NCBI GenBank assembly: GCA_022820485.1
Contig: JAJEFJ010000075.1
Coordinates: 22,009 to 86,008 of the forward strand
DNA: 64,000 bases
Source: Candidatus Latescibacterota bacterium
GTDB taxonomy: Bacteria > Latescibacterota > UBA2968 > UBA8231
Direction: 5' to 3'
Every line of letters starts with the position of its first letter. The first letter of the stretch is position 1. Positions 34,877 to 43,587 of this stretch are shown here, piece after piece. Below the pieces are notes generated by a model that made no database searches, was not told the origin of the DNA, and was given only the letters and a program-made list of their open reading frames with translations. Position numbers and translations under genes: made by a program.

Positions 34877-34964
34877 GGGAGCACTGTTGCAGGGGAGTAT
34901 TGTGGTATTGGAGGGAGATCGCATACGCATTCGGTCTTTGCCTATCGGTCTGGATGAAGATTGA
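34842..34964 (+). pseudogene. C-terminal stub of a DUF5615 PIN-like toxin
   Basis: In the frame from 34842 the sequence reads [20 protein letters not shown], then [13 protein letters not shown], and stops at 34962-34964. This resembles the C-terminal tail of DUF5615 toxins (an ...L...L.GAFTVVE..RVRIR-type ending). The N-terminal ~80 residues with the acidic nuclease site are absent, so the toxin is dead. It overlaps the end of the DUF433 gene. Confidence 0.65.
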
Positions 34965-35062
34965 ATTTCATCGACGGGCGATCCTGACGCATGCCGCACG
35001 GCGCAGTGTGAGCTTTGGTGCTGTGTCTGCGCTCAGCTCCTCGTTGTATTGCTTGGCCGAAG

Positions 35063-35137
35063 CTATAGCGACCGCAAAACGGATTCTCACGTTTTATAGG
35101 AGTCAAAAACTCAGGATTTGTTTTGCGGTCGCTATAG
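35063..35137. mobile_element. MITE-like element with 18-bp perfect terminal inverted repeats
   Basis: CTATAGCGACCGCAAAAC at 35063-35080 and its exact reverse complement at 35120-35137 bound a 39-base centre, giving a 75-bp element with no coding capacity. The right end falls at the point where the SDR gene on the minus strand breaks off. The ends contain TA dinucleotides, as in IS630/Tc1-type elements; that family link is a guess. It could also fold as a long hairpin. Confidence 0.65.
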
Positions 35138-35254
35138 GTTGACGTCGTTGACCACTACATCGGCCCCGAGTTGGGCTAGGCGCAAGGCGTACGACCGCCC
35201 TAGGCCGCGGTCGGCTCCGGCCACCAGGGCGACCTTGTCGGTGAGCTTTTTCAT
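35132..35254 (-). pseudogene. Truncated short-chain dehydrogenase/reductase (N-terminal 40 residues)
   Basis: From an ATG at 35254 with CAGGAGG upstream, 40 codons encode the N-terminal Rossmann strand-loop-helix of an [21 protein letters not shown], then [15 protein letters not shown] within the inverted repeat ends the frame at 35132. Normal SDRs are ~250 residues, so this is a stub. It lies 12 bp after the Gfo/Idh gene on the same strand, suggesting an ancestral PhyH-Gfo/Idh-SDR operon cut by rearrangement at the MITE-like element. Confidence 0.8.
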
Positions 35255-35266
35255 CTTGGCCTCCTG

Positions 35267-36499
35267 TTAGCCGATGCCCAGTGCCGCGTCGATTTCGGCT
35301 TGGTACTCATAAACGGCTCCGCTTTCCACCTCGCTTAGCTGTACCGTCCGGCCTAGCCGACTCGATTCGAAAATTGCGTACACCGCGGCCACATCTTTTA
35401 GGCCCTCCAGCCCGTCCACCTCGATTTCCCGCCCGTTGAGAATGGCCTCGGCTAGTTCAAAGTACTCTAGCGCCAACAGTTTCCAGTCGATATCTGGGTC
35501 GGCGACTCGCGCGGGGAAAAAGTGCTCGGCCAATGGCTCTAGGGCGAATGCTTCTGCGTCAGCCACGAGTGCGGCGTGGTCGAGTGTTGCACCGTCGGCT
35601 CTTTGCAAGCACGCCTTGGCACCGCGCGTGCCAAACCCCTGCATCACGCCCTCGGACCCGAAGATGACCTCGCCGCCGCAAGAGCCGTAGCCCCCTAGGC
35701 CCACCACCCAGTTGACCGCGAGGCCGCTTTCCATCCGAAACATTGCCATAGAGGTGTCTTCGGCTGTGGCGTGGACTTGCTGCTCCATCTCGGCGAAGCG
35801 GGTTTGGTAAAACTCATAGGGCGAGTTGACGGCTTCGGGCTTGTGGCGCACGGGCGAGGCTAGCTCGACGGCCCCGTAGGCTTCCTTGATATCCCCGAGT
35901 TGATAGCGAATCATGTCGGTGAAATGGACGCCTAGATCCAAAAGCAGCCCGCCCCGATTCTTCATGTGTCGCCAAGGTGTGATGAATACCTCGCGATGCG
36001 GGGCTAGCGAGTGGAAGATCGCCATGTAGGGGCGGCCAATGGCCCCTTGCTCCAGCAGGTGATGCACCAGCCGCGACGAAGGATCGCGGCGGTAATTTTC
36101 CGCCACCGACAGGATGCGCTGGTTGCGCTCGGCGGCCTCAATCATCTGCTGGCAGCCCTTGACGGTAATGGCCATGGGCTTTTCCACCATCACGTGCAAC
36201 CCCAGATCGAGCGCTTGGCAGACCACGGCGTGATGCACCGACGGGTCCACCACGACATCTACGGCCATTAAGTCGGAGACTTCACGGTGCATGGTTTCGA
36301 GGTCGGTGAACACAGCGGGCCGCTGGCCCACGAGCTTTTCGGCTTCTGTGGCCGCCAACTCGGCGTTGTCGCGCCGGATGTCGCATACGGCGACCAGCTC
36401 TACATTGTCAAACGGGGTTCTGGCGAGGGTTCCCAAGCCGTATAGGTGCCGCGTTCCCATGCCTCCGCAGCCGACTAATGCTAGTCTTATTTTGTCCAA
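35267..36499 (-). CDS. Gfo/Idh/MocA family NAD(P)-dependent oxidoreductase 2
   Basis: A 410-aa protein from a TTG start at 36499 with GAGAGGCG upstream. The Rossmann motif is RLALVGCGGMGTRHLYG, the family lysine is in VMVEKPMAI, and the second domain has LLLDLGVHFTDMIRYQLGD. It is longer than the two other copies here because of an insertion near residues 215-250 and an extended C-terminus. It lies between the PhyH gene (15 bp upstream) and the SDR stub, probably one transcript. Substrate unknown; a cyclic polyol or sugar is likely. Confidence 0.92.
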   Translation of the reverse strand: MDKIRLALVGCGGMGTRHLYGLGTLARTPFDNVELVAVCDIRRDNAELAATEAEKLVGQRPAVFTDLETMHREVSDLMAVDVVVDPSVHHAVVCQALDLGLHVMVEKPMAITVKGCQQMIEAAERNQRILSVAENYRRDPSSRLVHHLLEQGAIGRPYMAIFHSLAPHREVFITPWRHMKNRGGLLLDLGVHFTDMIRYQLGDIKEAYGAVELASPVRHKPEAVNSPYEFYQTRFAEMEQQVHATAEDTSMAMFRMESGLAVNWVVGLGGYGSCGGEVIFGSEGVMQGFGTRGAKACLQRADGATLDHAALVADAEAFALEPLAEHFFPARVADPDIDWKLLALEYFELAEAILNGREIEVDGLEGLKDVAAVYAIFESSRLGRTVQLSEVESGAVYEYQAEIDAALGIG

Positions 36500-36514
36500 A
36501 AGCGCCTCTCTTTT

Positions 36515-37447
36515 CTATGAAGGATTGTCGCGGGTGGCGCGGACCTCGTCGATGGCCTTGCAGTGCCGCAGCCCCACGGATTTAGCTGGCGTTTGATAGC
36601 CCTTCCAGGCGTAGGGGTCGGTGCCGGCTACGGGCACGATGGTGCGCCGGTCGGCGCGAGCGGGCGACTCGCCTTCTTCGACGCGCCAGGGCAACAGGCT
36701 CCAGGCATTGCAGTAGTGATTGACCAAGACGCGGCGATAGGTGTGGCCGCGGTTTTTGTACGAGCGGTGGAGGAGATAGCCGTTGAAGAACACGAGGGCA
36801 CCGGCCTCCACTTCAACCGGGGTCTCGACGCTCTCGTCAAAGCCGTAGCTTTCGGGCGCGAAGTCGAACTCGTCTGGATTTTCGTGGGACCGTTGCGGGT
36901 AGAGGTACCCGGGCCGGTGCGATCCCGGAATGACGTAGAGACAGCCGTTTTCTACGGTGGCGTCATCTACGGCGATCCACGCGCCGATTAGCGAGCGATC
37001 TCGCGTGGGGATGTAGATCTCGTCTTGGTGCCAAGCCTGCCCCTGGAAGTTGGGCGGCTTGACGAAGTACATGGACTGCATGCACTTGACGCTGCCGTCC
37101 CAAAAGGGCAGGTGCGCGGCGGTGATCTGGCTCAGGGCACCGCAGATTTTGGGGTGGCGGACGTACTTTTCGATGATCGGACTGACGTAGTGGGGCTGGT
37201 GGATGCAGAGGATGCTCTCTAGCACCGCTTGGTCGCTCATGGCGGGATCGACCGGCTCGATGTTGTCGCACTCGTAGCGGCCGCGCACCACGTCCACGAG
37301 GTCGCGTTTGAGTTCGTCGAGCTCGGCTTCTTCCATCAGGCCCGGCACGACGAGATAGCCGTCGTCGATAAAGGACTGCACTTGGGCGGGGGTGAGCGGT
37401 TTGGGGACCTCAATTGCCGGGCTGGGATTCATTTTGATTGCTTCCAT
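36515..37447 (-). CDS. Phytanoyl-CoA dioxygenase (PhyH)-family Fe(II)/2-oxoglutarate oxygenase
   Basis: A 310-aa double-stranded beta-helix oxygenase. The iron facial triad is visible: HQDE (His and Asp) in AWHQDEIYIPT near residue ~140 and the distal His in FFNGYLLHRS near ~235, with the 2-oxoglutarate-binding Arg following in YRRVLVNHYC. The N-terminal FIDDGYLVVPGL is the usual PhyH opening. Members hydroxylate small molecules; the substrate cannot be assigned. It heads a minus-strand unit with Gfo/Idh 2 and the SDR stub, and diverges from the isomerase gene. Confidence 0.92.
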   Translation of the reverse strand: MEAIKMNPSPAIEVPKPLTPAQVQSFIDDGYLVVPGLMEEAELDELKRDLVDVVRGRYECDNIEPVDPAMSDQAVLESILCIHQPHYVSPIIEKYVRHPKICGALSQITAAHLPFWDGSVKCMQSMYFVKPPNFQGQAWHQDEIYIPTRDRSLIGAWIAVDDATVENGCLYVIPGSHRPGYLYPQRSHENPDEFDFAPESYGFDESVETPVEVEAGALVFFNGYLLHRSYKNRGHTYRRVLVNHYCNAWSLLPWRVEEGESPARADRRTIVPVAGTDPYAWKGYQTPAKSVGLRHCKAIDEVRATRDNPS

Positions 37448-37544
37448 AAGTCGAGTCGCTCCGTTTAGTCCGTTGGCACTTGGCCGATATTTTGATACCC
37501 TTACCTCGCTTTGTCAAACAAATATAGAGAAAGGAGCACACATC

Positions 37545-38384
37545 GTGGATCTGACGTATATCGTATTTACCAAGCATTTAGAGGGGCTCGATGTCCCGCA
37601 ACTCATCGACGCCTTGCAGTCTATTGGCGTGCAGGGGGCCGATCTGTGCGTGCGCGACGGCTACCCGGTCAACCCGGACAATGTGGCCACGGCTCTGCCG
37701 GAGGCCGCGCGCCGCTTTGCCGACGCCGGTCTTTGCATCCCCTTGGTCACGGCTCCGGGCGACTTCAACCGCCCGGACATCGACTATGCGGAAAGGTATT
37801 ACGCGGCCTTGGGCGAGGCTGGTGTGGCTCACGTCAAGTTAGGCTACTGGCACTGGGAGCCGGATGTGCCCTACTGGACGCAGTTAGACGAGGTGCGCGG
37901 TTTTACGCAGGGGTTCCAGGCGCTGTCGGAAAAATACGGTGTCAAAACTGTCATTCACAATCATTCGGGCGCGTCTATGGGCCTCAATGCCTGTGCTGCG
38001 ATGAACATCGTCAAGGACTGTGACCCGCAATACGTGGGCGTCTTTGCCGATCCCGGGCATTTGTCACTGTGCGGGGAGCCGATTGCCATGGCCCTAGACA
38101 TTGTGCGCTCGCACTTGTGCCTGCTCGCTTTGAAGGATCTGGTCCACCAGCGGCCCTTGAGTATCACGCAGCAGGGTAATCCCACTACCGGCGTCGTGCG
38201 CATGGGGCAGGGTTTTGTCGATTGGCCTTCGGTAATTGCGACTTTGAAGCGGCTGGACTTTGCCGGCCCAGTCAGCTTTCACAGCGAGTACAGCGGCGAG
38301 CCAGTGGAATCCGTCATCGACTTGGCGCGGATTGATGTGCGCTTTTTTACGGCTTTGTGCCAGAAAGGGGGAGACCATGCTTAA
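37545..38384 (+). CDS. Sugar phosphate isomerase/epimerase-like TIM barrel (AP endonuclease 2 fold)
   Basis: A 279-aa protein from a GTG start with GAAAGGAGCAC upstream; the longer open frame overlaps the divergent PhyH gene. Metal-site motifs of the xylose-isomerase-like family are present: HVKLGYWH, TVIHNHSG, GVFADPGHLSL and SFHSEYSGEP. Members isomerise or epimerise keto sugars and inositol derivatives. The stop overlaps the start of Gfo/Idh 3 by 8 bases, so the two are translationally coupled, as in many isomerase-dehydrogenase pairs for inositol-like compounds. Confidence 0.9.
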   Translation: MDLTYIVFTKHLEGLDVPQLIDALQSIGVQGADLCVRDGYPVNPDNVATALPEAARRFADAGLCIPLVTAPGDFNRPDIDYAERYYAALGEAGVAHVKLGYWHWEPDVPYWTQLDEVRGFTQGFQALSEKYGVKTVIHNHSGASMGLNACAAMNIVKDCDPQYVGVFADPGHLSLCGEPIAMALDIVRSHLCLLALKDLVHQRPLSITQQGNPTTGVVRMGQGFVDWPSVIATLKRLDFAGPVSFHSEYSGEPVESVIDLARIDVRFFTALCQKGGDHA

Positions 38385-39342
38385 AGCGGGATTTATCGGC
38401 GCGGGAGGGCGCGGGCAGAGCGCCCACTACCCATCGGTCCATCGCCTCGCCGACCGCGTGGAGATGGCTGCGGTTTGCGAATTGGACGAGGAGCGCCTCA
38501 AGCAAGTGGTCGCAAAGTACGGCTTTACGCGCACGTACCAAGACCACCGCGCCATGCTCGACGAGATCGACCCGGACATTGTCTATTGCGTGATGAACGA
38601 GAAGTGGCTCCTGCAGCCAGCTCTCGATTGCATCGCCGCGGGCAAGCACTTGTTTATCGAAAAGCCTCCTGGAGCTAACAGCGACGAGACGCGGGCGATT
38701 TTAGAGGCGGCCGAGCGCCAGGGCGTCTGGGTGATGGTGGGTCTCCAGCGCCGCTACACTGCCGTCACTCGCGAGGCCATGCGCTTAGTTGCGGCCAAAG
38801 GCCCGGTGTCGCTGGCGACGACGACTTTCAACAAACAGCTTCCGCAGAGCGCCGACGAGTTCACCACGACCTTGTGGAACGACTTGGTCCACATCGTCGA
38901 TCTGCTGCGTTACATGGCTGGTGGCGAGCCGGTGGAAGTTACCGCCTACCAAGACAAATTCGGCGGCGAAGGTTTCAACCACTACACGGCGCTGGTGCGC
39001 TTTGACAACCGCGCGACCGGCGTGATGCTCGGCAATCGCGCCTCTGGCGGGCGGGTGTTGCGCTCGGAGCTACACGGCGTGGGCATTGGCTGCTACATGA
39101 AAATTCCCAGTGAAATCGAAATCCACGAGGACAACCAAGTGCGCACCCTCGGCGGCTGGGAAATCGACGGCGTGCCCCAAGACGACGTGCCCCGCTACGA
39201 GGGGCTGCTGACCATGCACGAGCACTTCATCGATTGCGTGGTTGAAAATCGGCAGCCGATCACCGACATTCGGGACGTGGTTCACTCGATCGCGCTAGTG
39301 GATCAGATTGAAGCGGCTGAGATTATGGCGGCGAAGACATAG
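38377..39342 (+). CDS. Gfo/Idh/MocA family NAD(P)-dependent oxidoreductase 3
   Basis: A 321-aa protein starting inside the isomerase stop (ATG at 38377, GGGGGAGACC upstream). Rossmann motif KAGFIGAGGRGQSAHYP; family lysine in LFIEKPPGAN near residue ~100; then a substrate domain with LWNDLVHIVDLLRYMAG. It probably acts on the same sugar as the isomerase. A strong hairpin follows at 39376-39408. Confidence 0.93.
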   Translation: MLKAGFIGAGGRGQSAHYPSVHRLADRVEMAAVCELDEERLKQVVAKYGFTRTYQDHRAMLDEIDPDIVYCVMNEKWLLQPALDCIAAGKHLFIEKPPGANSDETRAILEAAERQGVWVMVGLQRRYTAVTREAMRLVAAKGPVSLATTTFNKQLPQSADEFTTTLWNDLVHIVDLLRYMAGGEPVEVTAYQDKFGGEGFNHYTALVRFDNRATGVMLGNRASGGRVLRSELHGVGIGCYMKIPSEIEIHEDNQVRTLGGWEIDGVPQDDVPRYEGLLTMHEHFIDCVVENRQPITDIRDVVHSIALVDQIEAAEIMAAKT

Positions 39343-39375
39343 GCTATGTCGAAAATGGTGTAGTAGTAATAAATC

Positions 39376-39408
39376 GGCCTCCGCGTCGTCGCACATGACG
39401 CGGAGGCC
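39376..39408. terminator. Rho-independent-type hairpin between convergent genes
   Basis: A perfect 12-bp stem, GGCCTCCGCGTC (39376-39387) with GACGCGGAGGCC (39397-39408), around a 9-base loop. It lies between the convergent Gfo/Idh 3 and the enolase-superfamily gene. Downstream T-richness is weak on the plus strand (GCTTTTCG), moderate further on. Confidence 0.7.
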
Positions 39409-39495
39409 GGCCGTTAGCTTTTCGTCGATTTTTTCTCCGCTTTCTCGAATCACCCCCGTCGGTATAATCCCCAATTCTCACAGAACACCTGCGCC

Positions 39496-40626
39496 TTAAA
39501 ATTCCACATACGGTTCAGACTCAACCGGCGTAAACGATTTCGGAGGATGTTGTCCCATAACATCCTCGCGCAACTCTACTCCCCAACCCGGACCTTCAGG
39601 TGGCACACAGTGGCCATCGATCACTTCAATAGGCTGCGTAAGCACCTTGTTGTAGCGATCAATGGACGACACAAAAATTTCCTGCATCAAGCTGTTGTGA
39701 ATGCACAGATCCAAATGCAAGCTGGCGATTGTTGAAATCGGCCCATTGGAATTGTGTGGGGCGACTGTTACGTAATACGTTTCGGCCATGGCGGCAATTT
39801 TCTTCAATTCGGTGATGCCGCCCGCATGACAAATGTCCGGCTGAATAATTCCGACTGCATTCAACTCCAATAGTGCGCGGAAGTCCCAGCGAGTGTATAG
39901 CTGCTCACCCGTTGAAATGGGCACATTTACTTCGCGGGCAAATTGCGCTAGCGCTTCTGGATTGTCCCACAAAATCGGCTCTTCCATCCACGCAATGTTA
40001 TAAGGCTCCAATTCCTGCGCCACACGCCGTGCGCTCCATATATTCAAGCGCGCGCGAATGTCAATTCCGATTTCAATTTGCGACCCGGCAGCTTCGCGTG
40101 CCGCTTCCACAAGGGCGACGCCGTGCTGAATGCGCTCGATGGTGGCCACCTGTGTACCTCTAAAAGGATAAAACTTCAACGCCTCATAGCCTTGATCTAC
40201 CACCCGCTTTACACCCTCGGCGATCCCTTCAGGTGTGTTGTTCTTTCTCGGCCAGCCATTGGCGTACATGCGAATTTTGTCGTGCGATTTTCCTCCTAAC
40301 AATTCATGCACTGGGACGCCCAAGGCTTTGCCTTTAATGTCCCACAACGCCAAGTCAATCGCACTGATCGCACTCGTCGTTACCGCTCCCCCCGACCACG
40401 TCACACGCCGGTATAACGAGGTCCAAATTCGTTCGATCTCAAATGGATTCTTGCCTAGTAGAAAACGCTTGAACGCCGCAAACTCGCCGAGCAAGGCGTC
40501 GTCTTTGTATTGTAAACTAGCTTCACCCCATCCGTGAATACCGGCGTCGGTTTCGATTTTTACAAACATCCAATTGTTGGTCCCTTCCGAACCTATCCGC
40601 ATTACCTGCAAATCAGTAATTTTCAT
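39496..40626 (-). CDS. Enolase-superfamily sugar-acid dehydratase (mandelate racemase/muconate lactonising family)
   Basis: A 376-aa protein. The N-terminal capping domain (ITDLQVMRI, WGEASLQYKDDALLGEF) is followed by the barrel with metal ligands in GIDIRARLN (Asp), WMEEPILWDN (Glu) and ISTGEQLYTR (Glu), and a C-terminal APHNSNGP His. The pattern is closest to galactonate dehydratase-like acid-sugar dehydratases, which make 2-keto-3-deoxy acids, the substrates of HpcH/HpaI aldolases. Start at 40626 after GGAGAAAAAA. Specificity is not determined. Confidence 0.9.
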   Translation of the reverse strand: MKITDLQVMRIGSEGTNNWMFVKIETDAGIHGWGEASLQYKDDALLGEFAAFKRFLLGKNPFEIERIWTSLYRRVTWSGGAVTTSAISAIDLALWDIKGKALGVPVHELLGGKSHDKIRMYANGWPRKNNTPEGIAEGVKRVVDQGYEALKFYPFRGTQVATIERIQHGVALVEAAREAAGSQIEIGIDIRARLNIWSARRVAQELEPYNIAWMEEPILWDNPEALAQFAREVNVPISTGEQLYTRWDFRALLELNAVGIIQPDICHAGGITELKKIAAMAETYYVTVAPHNSNGPISTIASLHLDLCIHNSLMQEIFVSSIDRYNKVLTQPIEVIDGHCVPPEGPGWGVELREDVMGQHPPKSFTPVESEPYVEF

Positions 40627-40656
40627 TTTTTTCTCCGTTGTATTTAGATAGTAGCT

Positions 40657-41886
40657 TCAGATCACGCGCCACCATGGTGCGGCGAGTACGCGGTCGGTGA
40701 GCCAGAACGTTTCTTCGCCATCGTAGAGAATGATTCCACACTGCGCCATATCGGAGTATTCATCTAGGAACGTATGCAGATGTCGAGAGTCCTCGGGATG
40801 GACGCTTGCGGCGGCTTTTACCTCCACGGGCAGCAGACGGCGGCCCGTTTCGATGACGAAATCGACCTCGGCCCCCTTGGTAGTCCGCCAAAAGAGAATC
40901 TCTGTTCTTTCGATACGAGTAGAAGCCCAAGCGAGTAGGTCGCAGAGCACTATGTTCTCTAGGTGTGCGCCACGGGGATGTGCCTCGCCCGCTAAGTGCA
41001 AAGCCAACCCGGTATCACCCCAGTAGAGTTTGGATGACTTGACTAGCCGTTTCGTTCTGTTGACAGAATAGGATGGCAGGCGCACCAATTGGAACGACAC
41101 CTCTAGCAAGTTGAGATACCGCTGCACTGTGGACGGGGCAAGATGTACGTCCCGGGCTAGGTCTGCTTGGTTTAATAGCCCTCCAACGCGCAGACAGGCT
41201 GCCGTCATCAACCTCCGCAGGTCGATTATGCTTGCGATAGGGGACAGACGCGGGATGTCCCGCTCCAAGTAGGTGGCCGCATAGCCTTCGAACCATAGCC
41301 GCCGGTCGTCATCATCGCTCAACTCATGGGCTGGGACGGGATAACCTCCGCGTCGAGCAAGGGCCACCCACGGCTCTGCTTCGGCTGGCTCGGCGAGCAG
41401 CACATCCCGCCATGCAGCAGGGGGTGCATCTACGAGCTCTGTCCACAGACCGGGGCTAGCTAACCCGCGTTGCTCGCGACGGGTCATGGGCCAGAGCGTC
41501 AGGTAGCTAGCGCGGCCAGCCAGCGTTTCACCCACCTCCTTCATAAGCAGCAGATTCGCCGACCCAGTCAGGAGGAAACGACCGGCAACTCGATCCTCGT
41601 CAACGAGGCGCTTGATGGCGAGCAGCACATGCGGCACCCGCTGCACCTCATCAAGCGTGATCTGCACGGCCCGAGCAACAAGGGCATCCGGTTCGCGTTG
41701 GGCTTGCTCGAGGATGCCGTAATCGTCTAGGGTGAAATAAGACCGGTCTGCCCCGATGGGATGCATGCGGGCGAGGGTGCTCTTGCCGGTCTGTCGTGCG
41801 CCAGTGAGAACGGTCACGGGCATGACCCTCAGTGCCCGCTCCACGCTCGCGGAAGCAAATCGAGGTAGCAGTCGATTCGTGTTCAT
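40657..41886 (-). CDS. DUF4143 AAA ATPase (ATP-binding protein)
   Basis: A 409-aa protein. Walker A in TGARQTGKST near residue 30, Walker B in QITLDEVQRV near ~80, then a winged-helix part and the DUF4143 nuclease-like C-terminal domain (EVDFVIETGRRLLPVEVKAA). The start at 41886 is preferred; a longer frame to 41934 would cross a 17-bp inverted repeat. Such proteins are scattered, rapidly gained accessory genes of unknown role, often toxin- or defence-linked. It lies between the dehydratase and the gamma-glutamyltransferase genes on the same strand and looks like an insertion. Confidence 0.9.
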   Translation of the reverse strand: MNTNRLLPRFASASVERALRVMPVTVLTGARQTGKSTLARMHPIGADRSYFTLDDYGILEQAQREPDALVARAVQITLDEVQRVPHVLLAIKRLVDEDRVAGRFLLTGSANLLLMKEVGETLAGRASYLTLWPMTRREQRGLASPGLWTELVDAPPAAWRDVLLAEPAEAEPWVALARRGGYPVPAHELSDDDDRRLWFEGYAATYLERDIPRLSPIASIIDLRRLMTAACLRVGGLLNQADLARDVHLAPSTVQRYLNLLEVSFQLVRLPSYSVNRTKRLVKSSKLYWGDTGLALHLAGEAHPRGAHLENIVLCDLLAWASTRIERTEILFWRTTKGAEVDFVIETGRRLLPVEVKAAASVHPEDSRHLHTFLDEYSDMAQCGIILYDGEETFWLTDRVLAAPWWRVI

Positions 41887-41888
41887 AT

Positions 41889-41938
41889 ACCCATGATATG
41901 GGTGATAATCACCCACGTCAAGGGTGATTATCACCCAT
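41889..41938. promoter_or_regulatory. Inverted-repeat operator or attenuator upstream of the DUF4143 gene
   Basis: A perfect 17-bp inverted repeat, ATGGGTGATAATCACCC (41898-41914) and its complement (41922-41938), separated by 7 bases. A second small repeat ACCCAT/ATGGGT (41889-41903) overlaps its left arm. Each arm is itself a near-palindrome (GGGTGAT-x-ATCACCC). This is the shape of a two-site operator immediately before the start codon. Confidence 0.6.
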
Positions 41939-41946
41939 AAAGAGAT

Positions 41947-43563
41947 CTACACGCCCGCGGCCCAGCCATTGCCCCCAGCGCGCACTTTGCCCTCGCTTTT
42001 GAGCACTTCGGCACCGTGAGCACCGCCGGCCACTGCTTGAACTACCTGCACCCGGTGGCCCATTTCTCTTAGGGTTTGCACAATCGCCGGGTCGATGCCG
42101 CGCTTTAGTTCGAGGGGTTCTTGGGCTTCGGCGTTGAGTCGGAGGGCTGTGGCGGCTCCCAAGGCGGTGGCGTTGAAGTCGATAATGCGCTGGCCGAGTT
42201 GGGCGCCGACGCTGATGATACGGCGACCGCCGGGTAGGCCGATGGCCACGTCGCGCTGGGGCAGGCGCAAGATCATGGGGACCACGTTGTTGAGCGGACG
42301 CTTGTGCGCAGACACGGAATTGGCCCGACCGGGACGGGGGTCCAAACGGCACATGCCGTGGCCCAAAATAATGCCCGTGTCCGGTACGGTGAAACAGGAG
42401 CCAAAGGCCCCACCCTGTGTGATGGTAATGCCGACGAGATTGCCCTCGGCGTCTGCGGCTGAAACGTGCAGGGTTTCGGAGACGGCTGGACCCGAGGCTT
42501 CGTACACTTGCTGATCGACCCGCTCGGGGAATTGTTGCAGGGCTTCGACGCGGCCGGCCGCGTAGTCCTTGCTCAGCAAGCGCTCGACTGGTACATCGAC
42601 GAAATCAGGGTCGCCGACGTAGCGCAGGCGGTCGCGCCAAGCCTGTTTGACGACTTCGGCTAGCTGGTGCCAGTACAGGGCTTGGTCATCGGGCACTATG
42701 GGCAGGCATTCCAGCATGTGCAGGATTTGGAGGGCGGAGAGGCAGCCGTTGGGCAAAATCGGTCCGTACACCGGCACGTCGCGGTAGGTGATTTGGTACG
42801 GCTCGGTCAGGCGCGGCGCAAAGCCAGCCATATCCTCGCGGGTGAGAGCGCCGCCGCTAGCTTGGACATAATCGCCGATGGTGCGGCCCAATTCGCCGTC
42901 GTAAAAGTCGCGCCAGCCAGCTTGGGCCAAACGCGCTAGGGTGCGCTCCATGTCGGGGCGATGCCAAATGTCGTCGGGGCTGGGCAACTCGCCTTGCGGA
43001 GCGAGGTGGCTGAATGTCGCGGGGAAGCGGCGCAGTATAGCTTCTTGGTTGCGGATGGTATTGGCTAGGGTCGGGCCGTAGGGAAAGCCGTCGGCGAGCA
43101 GCCCTTGGGCCGGGGCGACAATCGCGTCCCAAGGCAACTTTCCCCAGCGCTCGTGCAAAAAGCCCATGCCAGCCATTTGGCCGGGGACGGCTACGGACTG
43201 GGGGCCGTACACGTTGGCATCGTCGCGCACGCTACAGGCGTATTCCTTTTCGTTGGTGCACATGTTGTCGCGGCGGGCCGGCAGAATGTCGTACATGTGC
43301 TCGTGGGCCGCGGCTGGGGCTACGGCATTGGCATCGAGCGACCAGACGCGGCCGGTGGAACCTTCCAAAACAACCGCGGCCGACATGTAGCCGCCGATGC
43401 CGTTGGATTGGGGGGCCAACATGCAGCAGGCCAAACTGGTGGCTGCGGCTGCATCCATGGCGTTGCCGCCTTGGGCCAATATCTGTGCGCCAATGCGCGC
43501 TGCGGCTGGCTGCTGGGCGGACACAGCGCCGCGGTCGGCTAGTACTTGGTGTCCTTCGATCAT
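41947..43563 (-). CDS. Gamma-glutamyltransferase family protein
   Basis: A 538-aa Ntn-hydrolase. GGNAMDAAAATSLA and SNGIGGYM near the N-terminus match the large subunit; the autocatalytic cleavage site and nucleophile are at E363/T364 in SETLHVSAADAEGN, where classic enzymes have TTHxS. The glycine-rich GGAFGSCF loop follows. The family hydrolyses or transfers gamma-glutamyl groups, for example from glutathione. There is no signal peptide, unlike periplasmic E. coli Ggt. Substrate unproven. Upstream on the same strand is an NAD epimerase gene 24 bp away. Confidence 0.9.
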   Translation of the reverse strand: MIEGHQVLADRGAVSAQQPAAARIGAQILAQGGNAMDAAAATSLACCMLAPQSNGIGGYMSAAVVLEGSTGRVWSLDANAVAPAAAHEHMYDILPARRDNMCTNEKEYACSVRDDANVYGPQSVAVPGQMAGMGFLHERWGKLPWDAIVAPAQGLLADGFPYGPTLANTIRNQEAILRRFPATFSHLAPQGELPSPDDIWHRPDMERTLARLAQAGWRDFYDGELGRTIGDYVQASGGALTREDMAGFAPRLTEPYQITYRDVPVYGPILPNGCLSALQILHMLECLPIVPDDQALYWHQLAEVVKQAWRDRLRYVGDPDFVDVPVERLLSKDYAAGRVEALQQFPERVDQQVYEASGPAVSETLHVSAADAEGNLVGITITQGGAFGSCFTVPDTGIILGHGMCRLDPRPGRANSVSAHKRPLNNVVPMILRLPQRDVAIGLPGGRRIISVGAQLGQRIIDFNATALGAATALRLNAEAQEPLELKRGIDPAIVQTLREMGHRVQVVQAVAGGAHGAEVLKSEGKVRAGGNGWAAGV

Positions 43564-43587
43564 GTGGATCTCCTCTGCACCACTACG

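Noticed and set aside
34873..35142. Plus-strand 89-codon frame after the orphan DUF433 gene
   Set aside because: It runs through the toxin stub and the inverted-repeat element, has no ribosome site and no recognisable domain.
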